The notes under the pieces are model-generated. The model saw only the letters and a list, made by a program, of their open reading frames with translations, was not told where the DNA came from and made no database searches. Of a DNA stretch of 64,000 nucleotides, positions 42,168 through 51,101 are shown piece after piece (position 1 is the first letter of the stretch; each line of letters starts with the position of its first letter). The DNA lies in the NCBI GenBank assembly GCA_942493265.1, contig OW818688.1, positions 4,712,001 to 4,776,000 of the forward strand. The letters run 5' to 3'. This DNA is from UBA12481 sp942493265 (lineage in GTDB: Bacteria > Bacteroidota > Bacteroidia > Bacteroidales > UBA12481). A program made the position numbers and the translations under genes.

Positions 42168-43154
42168 ATGAAAACCGAATATGTTGTATTGCTGGCGGTA
42201 CTTTCCCTGACGGCCATCAGTTGTGAGCCAACCATCCCACCTTCAGAGAATCAGCCTCCTGTGGCCGGTTTTACCATTTCTCCGGATACAGGAACCGTTT
42301 TGACCACTTTCCGGCTCGACGCTTCGTTATCAACCGATCCGGATCCCGACGACCAGATCAGGGTTCGCTGGCATCTGGGCGACAGTGAGTTGGAGTGGGA
42401 TACGGACTACTCCGACAGTTTAGTCCTGGAGCATCATTATACCGAGGTGGATACTGTGGAAATCATTCTGGAGGTGGTGGACAAAGGCGGGCGGACATCC
42501 AAAATAACCCGCTCCGTGAAAATAGATGCCAGTCCTGACCCGGATGGAGACTTTATTGATACGCGTGACGGGCATCGGTACCCCTTCAAAAAAATTGGCT
42601 CACAAACGTGGATGGCCGAAAACCTTGCCTATATTCCTTATGTGGGCCCGCCTGAGGAACAAACCGGTATCTGGGTGTATGCATACGGCGGCACCTATCC
42701 GCTGGGAGCCACTTCGCGGGAATATTATCAGAAATACGGCTGCTTGTACGACTGGCCCACTGCCAACGCCGACAATCATGGAAATGGAAAGGATATTTGT
42801 CCTCCCGGCTGGCACCTGCCTTCAGACGGGGAATGGAAAGTATTCGAAAAATTCATCGGTGTAGTGGAAGTGTACGAACAATATACCCTGAAAAACAGGG
42901 AGATGAAACTCCGGACATCAACCGGCTGGCCACCCGACTATCCGGTATCCGGCAATTGGTATGGATTCTCTGCGGTTCCGGCCGGCCAGCGGAATTTCAA
43001 TGGCACCTTTATTCTCGGATATGTATGGACAACTTTCTGGACATCAACAAATCAGGACCAGGAAAATGCCTGGTACCGGTTTGTCGGCGGAGCGCTGCGC
43101 AGGAATGCCGAACGACAGATCATGGGGTATTCGGTACGGTGCATAGCGGATTAG
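42168..43154 (+). CDS. PKD plus FISUMP-domain lipoprotein
   Basis: A 328-residue lipoprotein with a cysteine at the end of its signal (TAISC, about residue 19). A PKD-like domain (about 28-120; PVAGFTISPDTGTVLTTFRLDAS, DPDPDDQIRVRWHLGD) is followed by a FISUMP domain (DTRDGHRYPFKKIGSQTWMAENLAY, GCLYDWPTAN, CPPGWHLPSDGEW, SVRCIAD). It is one of three FISUMP proteins in the window. It is translated right after the T9SS protein and may sit with it at the surface. Confidence 0.83.
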   Translation: MKTEYVVLLAVLSLTAISCEPTIPPSENQPPVAGFTISPDTGTVLTTFRLDASLSTDPDPDDQIRVRWHLGDSELEWDTDYSDSLVLEHHYTEVDTVEIILEVVDKGGRTSKITRSVKIDASPDPDGDFIDTRDGHRYPFKKIGSQTWMAENLAYIPYVGPPEEQTGIWVYAYGGTYPLGATSREYYQKYGCLYDWPTANADNHGNGKDICPPGWHLPSDGEWKVFEKFIGVVEVYEQYTLKNREMKLRTSTGWPPDYPVSGNWYGFSAVPAGQRNFNGTFILGYVWTTFWTSTNQDQENAWYRFVGGALRRNAERQIMGYSVRCIAD

Positions 43155-43173
43155 AATATATATTTGGATTTTA

Positions 43174-45270
43174 ATGAGCACTCACATGAAGCAACATCTG
43201 CTGGGTAAAAGGTCAATCCCTTATCTACTTATTCTTTTTTTGAGTTCAGTGGCAGGATATCTGGCTGCACAAAGCATCGGCGCACCTGTCAGCAACCAGA
43301 TTCAAAAAACGTATAACACTTCGTCACTGGAATGGAAGCTTTGGGGCTTTAGTCCTGAAAGTTTCAGAACCTCCCAATTCATCCCAAACCCGAAACGGAA
43401 TTCTGAGGTCAGGGGTATACCTGTAACTGTTCCGGGATCTGTGCAGATGGCCTTAAAAAATGCCGGTATCATAAAAGACTGGAATATAGGTTTAAACCAC
43501 AACGATTGCGAATGGGTGGAAAACCGAAGCTGGTTATTTTCCGTCAAAATTCCCGATGAATGGATCACTCGAAAAAAAACAATCAGACTGGTATGTAAAG
43601 GTCTTGATGACAATGGTTTTATTCTGGTAAACTCTCAGGAGGCCGGTCAATTCAACAATACACACCTACCTTACACCTTTGATATAACTTCTTTTTTAAA
43701 GGAAAGTGATAATACCCTTGAGATCGCATTCAACCCTCCACCCAGATATTTGGGGGTTCCAACCTACGCATCAAAAATAAAAGACTGGAAACCAAGATTT
43801 TACTATGTATGGGATTGGATGCCGCGCAATGTTCAGATTGGTATTTGGGATGATATTCAACTCGAAATCGGTGAAAAGGATATTGTGAGTATTGAAAACC
43901 TCAAAGTATTAAGCCAGGCAGATAGGATCAAGGAGGTCGGAGAACTGCAGTTGTCTGCTGAGATGGATTTTAGTGCCATCAAAGGGAAGCTGTCGGTCCG
44001 GTTACAGGATGTGGACGGGAATCTTATTATAGATGAAATGGTTCCATGTACACGGATTCGTGATGGAAAGGTGTGGAGTAATTTGAAAATAAAACGCTGG
44101 TGGCCGAACGGACAAGGCGACCAGCCACTTTACCAATTGATATGCACCCTCTATGATGAAACCGGGGCATTTCGGCAGGAGATCAGGCAAAGGGTTGGAT
44201 TTAAAAAAATCAGCTGGGAGGCCAACAAAGATGCGCCGGCCGGTGCTGATCCCTGGTTATGTGTGGTTAACAACACCCCGACATTTCTGCAAGGCGTTAA
44301 CTGGACACCCATTCGTCCTAATTTTGCCGATCTGCGTGAAGCAGATTACCGCAAACTGTTAACCACCTACAAAGAATTAGGTGCCAATGTGTTTCGTGTA
44401 TGGGGAGGTGCTAAAATTGAAAAAGACTGGTTTTATGACCTGTGTGATGAGTTCGGCTTTTTACTTTGGCAAGAATTCCCGTTATCATCAGGTGGCTATG
44501 ATAATTATCCGCCAGATTCGCCGGATATGATTCAAACCGCCTCCGTTATTGCCCGCAGCTATGTTAAACGGATTCAAAACCACGTGTCGTTGCTTCTGTG
44601 GTGCGGAGGCAATGAATTGTACGAGTATGGCGACAAGGCAATGGTTACGGACAAACACCCGATGATCCGGAGCCTGAAAGAGATTGTGATGGCTGAAGAT
44701 CCGGGCAGGAGGTTTGTGCCGGGATCACCATCAGGCATTAACATTTGGGAAGGACTCGACAATTTCGGCAAAGGGATAAATTGGGATGTTCACGGTCCCT
44801 GGGTCCTGCCCTTTACGGAATCAGATAAAACAATGGCGGCAGTCGAGAATTTCTGGAAACTCGATGATGCCCTGATGCATTCCGAAGTGGGTGTCGGAGG
44901 CTGCTCATCAGCGGCATTAATAAACAAATACAGGGGCAACCTCAACGCATTGCCGGCAAATCAGGATAATCCACTTTGGAACCCATTTAGCTGGTGGATC
45001 GAGTGGGATGATTATTTAAGAGAGCACCAGGGACAAGTTCCTGCCAATCTTGAGGATTATGTTAAGTGGAGTCAGGATCGCCAGGCTCAGGGTCTGGCAA
45101 TAGCTTTAAAAGCATGCAAGAAGCGTTTTCCGGGATGTGGTGGGTTCATCATCTGGATGGGCCACGACAGTTATCCCTGCACAGCGAACACTTCAATTAT
45201 CGATTTTGATGGAAATCTGAAGCCTGCCGCAATCGAAGTAAGTAAAATCTGGCAGATGACATCAAAATGA
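43174..45270 (+). CDS. GH2-family beta-mannosidase-like enzyme
   Basis: A 698-residue exported enzyme (signal segment at about 14-33, ending AAQS). The N-terminal sugar-binding sandwich (VPGSVQMALKNAGIIKDWNIG, NHNDCEWVENRSWLFSVKI) and immunoglobulin-like domain lead to a TIM barrel. The acid/base Glu481 lies in LWCGGNELYEYG and the nucleophile Glu571 in MHSEVGVGG. These fit GH2 beta-mannosidase or exo-beta-glucosaminidase relatives. It removes sugars from glycan ends in the periplasm or surface. An ATG at 43186 is an alternative start. Confidence 0.82.
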   Translation: MSTHMKQHLLGKRSIPYLLILFLSSVAGYLAAQSIGAPVSNQIQKTYNTSSLEWKLWGFSPESFRTSQFIPNPKRNSEVRGIPVTVPGSVQMALKNAGIIKDWNIGLNHNDCEWVENRSWLFSVKIPDEWITRKKTIRLVCKGLDDNGFILVNSQEAGQFNNTHLPYTFDITSFLKESDNTLEIAFNPPPRYLGVPTYASKIKDWKPRFYYVWDWMPRNVQIGIWDDIQLEIGEKDIVSIENLKVLSQADRIKEVGELQLSAEMDFSAIKGKLSVRLQDVDGNLIIDEMVPCTRIRDGKVWSNLKIKRWWPNGQGDQPLYQLICTLYDETGAFRQEIRQRVGFKKISWEANKDAPAGADPWLCVVNNTPTFLQGVNWTPIRPNFADLREADYRKLLTTYKELGANVFRVWGGAKIEKDWFYDLCDEFGFLLWQEFPLSSGGYDNYPPDSPDMIQTASVIARSYVKRIQNHVSLLLWCGGNELYEYGDKAMVTDKHPMIRSLKEIVMAEDPGRRFVPGSPSGINIWEGLDNFGKGINWDVHGPWVLPFTESDKTMAAVENFWKLDDALMHSEVGVGGCSSAALINKYRGNLNALPANQDNPLWNPFSWWIEWDDYLREHQGQVPANLEDYVKWSQDRQAQGLAIALKACKKRFPGCGGFIIWMGHDSYPCTANTSIIDFDGNLKPAAIEVSKIWQMTSK

Positions 45271-46989
45271 TTAGTTTTCAAAATGCATCCGGATTTTCAC
45301 CATGCCATTATTTTCTGAAATTTTGATCCGTTCACAATAATGGGAAAGGAGATATCCCGACAAACGGTTCACCTGTTCCGGTTCAGTTTCCAGTTTATCC
45401 ACTTCAGGCAGCGTTTGATACAATTCAATGCTCTTGCCGGCATATACCATTAAAACCCTCAAACGAAGCTCATCATAACTGACTTGAACATTTATGGGAC
45501 CTTTATTCAGTTTTCCGATCGAAATAATTTCAAACGCTTCGCTCATTGCTGATGACAATTGATTGATGGAATCCTGGCGGGCGCCCCATAATTGCCCCTG
45601 TTTCTCCATCACTGTGAATATCTTGTCGGAACCCGGCACGGCCGTATCGAGTGAAAAACAAAAGTCCTTTTTGATCCCGATCCGCAGCAGGAGGTTAAGT
45701 AAAACGGCTGATACGGCCCCCAGAGATAAGGAAGAACTGAAAATGGGCTGAAGATAAGGGTGGATATTTTTATAGACTTCAGGAACCATATCCACGCTGA
45801 GGCCCAGTATCAGGGAAATCCCCACCACAAATATTTTCCTGGCATCCAGCATTCTCGACATGATCATCTGAAATCCCTGGACAATCATAAAACTGACGGA
45901 AAAAATCAACACAGCCCCCATAACCGGCTTGGGCATAATGATGAAAATGTGTGCCAGTTTCGGGGAAAAAGCCAGAAAAGCCAACAGTGCGCCTGCCGCA
46001 TAGGCAATAACCCGGCTGGTAGCTCCCGTGGCCACTGAAAGGCCAACATTGGTAGATGAAGTGGACTGCCCGTATCCTCCTATTAAACCCGGAACCACTC
46101 CGCCGAGTCCGTCAACCAGGATTCCTCCGGACATCGATTTCATATCGGTGCGTTTCCAGCTGGAATCGTTGATTCGCTGGCAGGTAGCCAGGTCGCCTAT
46201 AGTTTTAAGGGTTGAACATAGCGCCGCAATGGTGAAAGGGATCATCAGTTTTAAATCCAGACTCCAGCTCATGTGCTGAATATAGGGGACTGAGAAAAAT
46301 GAAGTCTGGTGCAGCTGGTCGATCGAAGACTTGTCCACAATCCCGAAAGCGAAAGATAAAAGGTATCCCAGGGTCATCCCGATGATTGAGGAATAAAGTT
46401 TCAATTTCCCTTTTGAAAAAACATTCAACGTGATCATGCTGAGGAGAGTGATGACACCCACCATAACCTCCGGAGTTTCTATCTTACTGTCATTGAATCC
46501 GATACCGACAAGGCTTCTGATGCTGAGTGGAATCACAACAATTCCCACCAATGCCACCACGGTTCCGGTCACCTCCGGAGGAAACAGGGCCCGTAGCCGG
46601 TGCATGAACCTGGAGAATATTGCCTCCACCACCCCGACAAAAGCCGTCATGCCGAATAAAAGGGGCAATCCCCCGGTGGAAGCCGCCAGGATTGACGCAT
46701 TCAGGTATGCAGGACCGCTGATTGCCGGACATAAATATCCGGAACCGAAACCACGGTACCTCAATGCCTGCAGGAAAGTAACTATCCCACCGGCTAAAAG
46801 TGAAAGACTAATGAATGCACGTGCATCATGGTCGGCAAGGGATGGTCCCAATTGCCGCACAATGATGACCGGGAAAATGATTGCGATGAACGAGATCAGG
46901 ATGTGCTGAAAACCAAGAATAATGGTAACAGCCAGCGGCGGCCGGTCGTCGACCCCGTAAATCAGGAATGATGGTTTGGTCATGGCCAT
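45271..46989 (-). CDS. NCS2-family nucleobase permease with C-terminal extension
   Basis: A 572-residue protein. Residues about 15-440 form the uracil/xanthine permease (NCS2, UraA-like) membrane domain with many helices (AVTIILGFQHILISFIAIIFPVII, VVPGLIGGYGQSTSSTNVGLS). The last 130 residues are soluble: a segment SINQLSSAMSEAFEIISIG, then beta strands NVQVSYDELRLRVLMVYAG and SGYLLSHYCERIKI. This looks like a degenerate histidine-kinase-type ATPase fold, an inference from pattern only. It takes up purine or pyrimidine bases with protons or Na+. It is convergent with the GH2 gene and touches it. Confidence 0.8.
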   Translation of the reverse strand: MAMTKPSFLIYGVDDRPPLAVTIILGFQHILISFIAIIFPVIIVRQLGPSLADHDARAFISLSLLAGGIVTFLQALRYRGFGSGYLCPAISGPAYLNASILAASTGGLPLLFGMTAFVGVVEAIFSRFMHRLRALFPPEVTGTVVALVGIVVIPLSIRSLVGIGFNDSKIETPEVMVGVITLLSMITLNVFSKGKLKLYSSIIGMTLGYLLSFAFGIVDKSSIDQLHQTSFFSVPYIQHMSWSLDLKLMIPFTIAALCSTLKTIGDLATCQRINDSSWKRTDMKSMSGGILVDGLGGVVPGLIGGYGQSTSSTNVGLSVATGATSRVIAYAAGALLAFLAFSPKLAHIFIIMPKPVMGAVLIFSVSFMIVQGFQMIMSRMLDARKIFVVGISLILGLSVDMVPEVYKNIHPYLQPIFSSSLSLGAVSAVLLNLLLRIGIKKDFCFSLDTAVPGSDKIFTVMEKQGQLWGARQDSINQLSSAMSEAFEIISIGKLNKGPINVQVSYDELRLRVLMVYAGKSIELYQTLPEVDKLETEPEQVNRLSGYLLSHYCERIKISENNGMVKIRMHFEN

Positions 46990-47164
46990 ACGGTTTAGTT
47001 TGGTTGCAGTATACGATATCGATTCAACCAGTCCATGAAATGAACGCTATCTAATTGAGAGTAAAGATACTGAATGATATTATGGGAATTACATAGGCTG
47101 GATAATATGCAAGGAAATTTTCTCTAAATTTGACTGTGCCCCCGCATTAATTCTACCTATCATT

Positions 47165-48604
47165 ATGAGGAGAACTATAATTCTTTTGGCGGTGGCAGTA
47201 TTCATGACAGGCTGCAAGAAAAATGAAGCGCCGGTTATAAGTAGTCTGGAGTGTACGCCGGAAAACGGAAAAGCGGGTACAATTTTTACCTTTAAGGTGA
47301 CAGCATCTGACAATGAAGGTGACCAAATCACCTATCATTGGTCAGCTGTCGAAGGCAACTTCCTTTCTGATATAGACAAAAAGGAAATTCAGTGGAAATC
47401 GCCGATTACCGGAGCTGGGAAACCCATTACTGTCAATCTTGTAATTTCTGACGGCGAAAAGGAGGTTAAGAAAGACATAAATCTATTACTGGAAGATCCG
47501 GATCTTGGCAATGTTTCGGGGCATGTTTATTATACCAATTTCAAGATCCCGGTTGAAGGTGTAACTGTTACCGAGGATACCAAAACTACACGAACCAATC
47601 AAGACGGATATTTTGAATTATCAGGAATTCCAGCAATAGTGTGTACGTTAATGGTTGCTAAACAGGACTTTTCGAATTCTGAATTAACAGTGAGTGTACC
47701 GGCAAACCGCACACTTACTGTTAATCCTGAAATAACTTCAGTAATGTATTCCACCAAACTTTCCGGGATAGTTCAAAGTCCGACCGGGCAACCAATTGGA
47801 AATGCCAAAGTAGTTGTTCTAAATCCGGATGGTTCTGAAAGTAAGCTCAATTCAACGACAAATTCATCCGGATTTTACCGCCTTTGGTATATTCCTTTTG
47901 GAGAAAGGACAATTCTGGTCACTAAACCGGAAACCAGCGAAATCCGTTATCTCGATTTAATACAATCCTCTAATTTTCAAGAAATTGAGATGCAATTACC
48001 TCTGACTTTACAAACTTTGGCGCTGACAGGTCAGTTTACGGACACCCGGGACAATCATAAATACCAGTACAAAATTATTGGCAAGGTGATGTGGATGACC
48101 GAAAATCTCTCCTATTTACCCGAAGTAGCACCATCTGCCCAGGTATCAGCCAGTGAGGCTCGTTATTATATCTATGGTTATCAGGGTTCTGATATAGAAG
48201 CTGCCTTGTCCAATGATAATTACAAACAATATGGGGCATTGTATAATTGGCCTGCGGCTTTAAAAGCCTGTCCGGCTGACTGGCATCTACCTGCCAGTGA
48301 TTTGGAATGGAATGCTTTATTAGAACAATACGCCTCTCAAACGGCCATAAAGCTTAAATCAAAATCAGGTTGGGCAGAGAATGGCAATGGCGATAATGCC
48401 TCTGGTTTCTCTGCAATACCGGGTGGAGAGGTAACGAATAATGGAACCTTCTCCGGCAAAACTGTTTCGGCTGCATTCTGGACATCAACAAGGATCTCAG
48501 GAAATTCAATCTATCGGGGTTTAAATAGCCTTAACAAGGAGGTTTATTCTCAAAATGCTTCGGATAAAAATGGTTTCTCCATCAGATGCGTCAAGGATTT
48601 ATGA
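47165..48604 (+). CDS. FISUMP-domain lipoprotein with carboxypeptidase-regulatory-like repeats
   Basis: A 479-residue lipoprotein with lipobox MTGC at about residue 18. An Ig/PKD-like domain (about 25-105) is followed by two CarboxypepD_reg-like domains (GHVYYTNFKIPVEGVTVTEDTKTTRTNQDGYFELSGIP, and LSGIVQSPTGQPIGNAKVVVLNPDGS). The FISUMP domain covers about 290-479 (DTRDNHKYQYKIIGKVMWMTENLSYLPEV, GALYNWPAA, CPADWHLPA, GFSIRCVKDL). TTTG at 47129 and TACCTATC at 47154 (21-nt spacer) may be its promoter. It overlaps the next gene by 4 nt. Confidence 0.83.
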   Translation: MRRTIILLAVAVFMTGCKKNEAPVISSLECTPENGKAGTIFTFKVTASDNEGDQITYHWSAVEGNFLSDIDKKEIQWKSPITGAGKPITVNLVISDGEKEVKKDINLLLEDPDLGNVSGHVYYTNFKIPVEGVTVTEDTKTTRTNQDGYFELSGIPAIVCTLMVAKQDFSNSELTVSVPANRTLTVNPEITSVMYSTKLSGIVQSPTGQPIGNAKVVVLNPDGSESKLNSTTNSSGFYRLWYIPFGERTILVTKPETSEIRYLDLIQSSNFQEIEMQLPLTLQTLALTGQFTDTRDNHKYQYKIIGKVMWMTENLSYLPEVAPSAQVSASEARYYIYGYQGSDIEAALSNDNYKQYGALYNWPAALKACPADWHLPASDLEWNALLEQYASQTAIKLKSKSGWAENGNGDNASGFSAIPGGEVTNNGTFSGKTVSAAFWTSTRISGNSIYRGLNSLNKEVYSQNASDKNGFSIRCVKDL

Positions 48605-49587
48605 AAACCATACTTGTAAGTTTTATTTTAATTCTCCTGGTTGAATCCGGATGCGATCAGGATCCGGATATTCAGGTTGGTGGATTTCAGACTAAACCTG
48701 TCGTTTACAGCATTATTGAGACGTTTGATTCGATACATTATATTAAAGTCGGCAGGTTCTTTTCTGGTCGAACTAATCCTTCCAGTTCAGCCAGGCAAAA
48801 AGATTCCATTTATTTCAATCAGTCGCACATTAAGGTCATCTTGTTTAATAATTCTGGCGATAGTTCCTACCTACCTATTGAAAGGATGATGGTCACAGAT
48901 AAATATTCGGGTCTTTTCAATTCCGATGAATACGAGGTTTACCTGTTTAAAAAAAAATTGGTACAAGGAGAATGTCCGGATTATATCCTGCCGTTTGAGA
49001 ATATCTCCATTGAGGTTGAGGTCCCAGGTTTACCCTCAGCCAAATCAGTGACATCGATTCTTTTTCCCCCGGTAATTTGGTCGCCCTCGAGCGCACAGCA
49101 ATTCATTTATTTAGTCCCGGATAATCCATTCCGGGTATTGTGGTCTGGAAGCGATTACAATGAAATCAACATGAGTTTTGAGGTCATTGAAGAATATCCT
49201 GATACAACAATCAGACAATCCATCGCATTTCAAAAAACGGCTGATGTTCATTTTAACGGCAAATATTATGAAAGCCTAATCCCGTATGAATTTGTCGTAG
49301 AAACCCTACTGGATAGCCTTAAGATACGACCAAACATATACCGAACCTATTTTGGGCATTTTAGAGTTGAGATAATCTCAGGCAATGATGATTACGGCAA
49401 ATTCAATAAACAGATAAATGGGATCAATGATTTTAGTCTGACCGGATTCAATAACATAGAGAATGGAATCGGAGTGTTTGCATCGAAATGTATGACCATC
49501 AGGGATTCATTATCTCTCGATTTAGCATCGAGACTAAATTTTGCCAAAGAACCTCGTTTAAAAAGGTTCAAATTTATCGAGTATTAG
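48601..49587 (+). CDS. DUF4249-like lipoprotein
   Basis: A 328-residue lipoprotein with lipobox VESGC near residue 18. The body is beta-rich (TKPVVYSIIETFDSIHYIKVGRFFSG, then FENISIEVEVPGLPSAKSVTSILFPP, then PDNPFRVLWSGSDYNEINMSFEV). It recalls the Bacteroidota DUF4249 group, outer-membrane lipoproteins often encoded beside TonB receptors, but the match is loose. The ATGA overlap with the FISUMP gene shows translational coupling, so the two probably act together at the surface. Confidence 0.65.
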   Translation: MKTILVSFILILLVESGCDQDPDIQVGGFQTKPVVYSIIETFDSIHYIKVGRFFSGRTNPSSSARQKDSIYFNQSHIKVILFNNSGDSSYLPIERMMVTDKYSGLFNSDEYEVYLFKKKLVQGECPDYILPFENISIEVEVPGLPSAKSVTSILFPPVIWSPSSAQQFIYLVPDNPFRVLWSGSDYNEINMSFEVIEEYPDTTIRQSIAFQKTADVHFNGKYYESLIPYEFVVETLLDSLKIRPNIYRTYFGHFRVEIISGNDDYGKFNKQINGINDFSLTGFNNIENGIGVFASKCMTIRDSLSLDLASRLNFAKEPRLKRFKFIEY

Positions 49588-49744
49588 CAATTATGTTAAA
49601 TATTTAAACTAAAAAGCGATTAAATATTGATCAGTTTTAAAATAATGGCAAATAACATACTGAAAATCTAAAGCTTGCATTTCAATCGCTTAAATATTAA
49701 ATGGTGGCTATCAGGGAAAACGGTTGAAAAACCATTATCACGAT

Positions 49745-51088
49745 TCAAGGTAGCTCAATGGTAAAATTGGTTTCCTCATTAACCTTGGATTGAACTGTCA
49801 ACGTACCACCATGGTTTCTGATAATTTGTTTCGATAAGCTTAACCCAATTCCCGTTCCCGATTCCTTGGTTGTAAAAAAGGGTGTGAATATTTCGTTCAG
49901 GTTTTCCGGAAGGATACCTGGTCCGTTATCTTTTACCGTGATAATGGTCCCTTTTGAAGATGATGATATTCCAATAAATATGCGTGCGCCATGAATACCA
50001 GCAAGGGATTCGTAGGCATTTTTGACAACGTTTATTAAAACCTGAACGATTTGGTCCTGATCTCCGACAATCACATGATCTGGGGGCTCAATGGTAAGAA
50101 CCAGATCAACCTCCGAAAAATTATCTTGCGACTGGCATAAGGACATGAGTTTGCCAGTCATAACGGATGCCGCAAACGGCTTGATGTCTGGTTTTGCCAA
50201 GCGCGTCAGGTTCCTGTAAGATTCCACGAAATGCAGCAGTGAGTGGCTCTGCTCCCGGATCACATTCAAACCGGTAACAGCTTTATTCAGCTTTTCCCCG
50301 TCGGACATACTTCTTTCCGCTTCGCCCAGCTGGCCGGAGAGGTAATGGGTTAGGGTCTCCGAAAGAGAGGTAATCGGACTGATGGAGTTCATGATTTCAT
50401 GAGTCAGTACGCGGATTAGTTTTATCCAGGATTCCGATTCCTTGTCTTCCATTTCAGACCGGATATCCTGTAAAACCACCAGCTGGATCGGTTGATTTTT
50501 TACCATAATTCGGCTCGATTTCAGTGAGATATCGTACCTGTCCTTTTCAGTCTGAAACTTCAGGTGATATTTCAGTCCGGGTTCCATGCTTTTCAATACC
50601 TCCCACAATCCCTGGTCGATTCGTTGAAACTGGTTGATGTGGGTAAGGGTTTCAACCTGCAGGTAATTCCGGGCAGCTCGATTGGAGTATTTGATATGTC
50701 CCTTCTCATCGATGCTGAGTATCCCGGTTTCCGCCTGTTCAAGCAGCATTTGATAATATTTTTCCTGGGTCTGAACCTCCTGGCGTATCTGTTTAACCAG
50801 TTCATTTACCTCGTTCAGGCTGTTGTTGAGTTCCCTGATCGTTCGGTTATTTGTGTTCAAAGGGAAAAACAGGGTTGAATCGTCATTTTTTATGGCTTCG
50901 AAAAAGAAGGAGATCTTTCGGTTGGTCTGATTCATAATAAAGAGCAATGCTGTCACCTGGGCGATCAGCAAAACTGCCGAAACAAGCGCCAAAGGCCAAT
51001 TACCCAGCGACCACCATAGGAGAAAAGTGGTAAACACGATCAGCAGGAGCCTGATCATCATCATGTGATAATAGTATTTGCTCGCCAT
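49745..51088 (-). CDS. Membrane sensor histidine kinase
   Basis: A 447-residue kinase. Two transmembrane helices at about 10-50 are followed by a short linker, a PAS domain (about 115-215; QAETGILSIDEKGHIKYSNRAA), and the HisKA-like helix with His230 in LTHEIMNSISPI. The ATPase domain has N-box VVKNAYESL, DNGPGI and GTGIGLSLSKQII. There is almost no periplasmic loop, so it senses within the membrane or cytoplasm. It lies 13 nt downstream of the NtrC-type regulator and should phosphorylate it. Confidence 0.9.
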   Translation of the reverse strand: MASKYYYHMMMIRLLLIVFTTFLLWWSLGNWPLALVSAVLLIAQVTALLFIMNQTNRKISFFFEAIKNDDSTLFFPLNTNNRTIRELNNSLNEVNELVKQIRQEVQTQEKYYQMLLEQAETGILSIDEKGHIKYSNRAARNYLQVETLTHINQFQRIDQGLWEVLKSMEPGLKYHLKFQTEKDRYDISLKSSRIMVKNQPIQLVVLQDIRSEMEDKESESWIKLIRVLTHEIMNSISPITSLSETLTHYLSGQLGEAERSMSDGEKLNKAVTGLNVIREQSHSLLHFVESYRNLTRLAKPDIKPFAASVMTGKLMSLCQSQDNFSEVDLVLTIEPPDHVIVGDQDQIVQVLINVVKNAYESLAGIHGARIFIGISSSSKGTIITVKDNGPGILPENLNEIFTPFFTTKESGTGIGLSLSKQIIRNHGGTLTVQSKVNEETNFTIELP

Positions 51089-51101
51089 GACAGTATTATT
51101 A

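Noticed and set aside
49614..49691. AAGCGATT / AATCGCTT inverted repeat between convergent genes
   Set aside because: The arms are short, about 60 nt apart and in AT-rich DNA, with no T-run or known motif. Chance is likely. The 157-nt interval otherwise shows nothing I can name.
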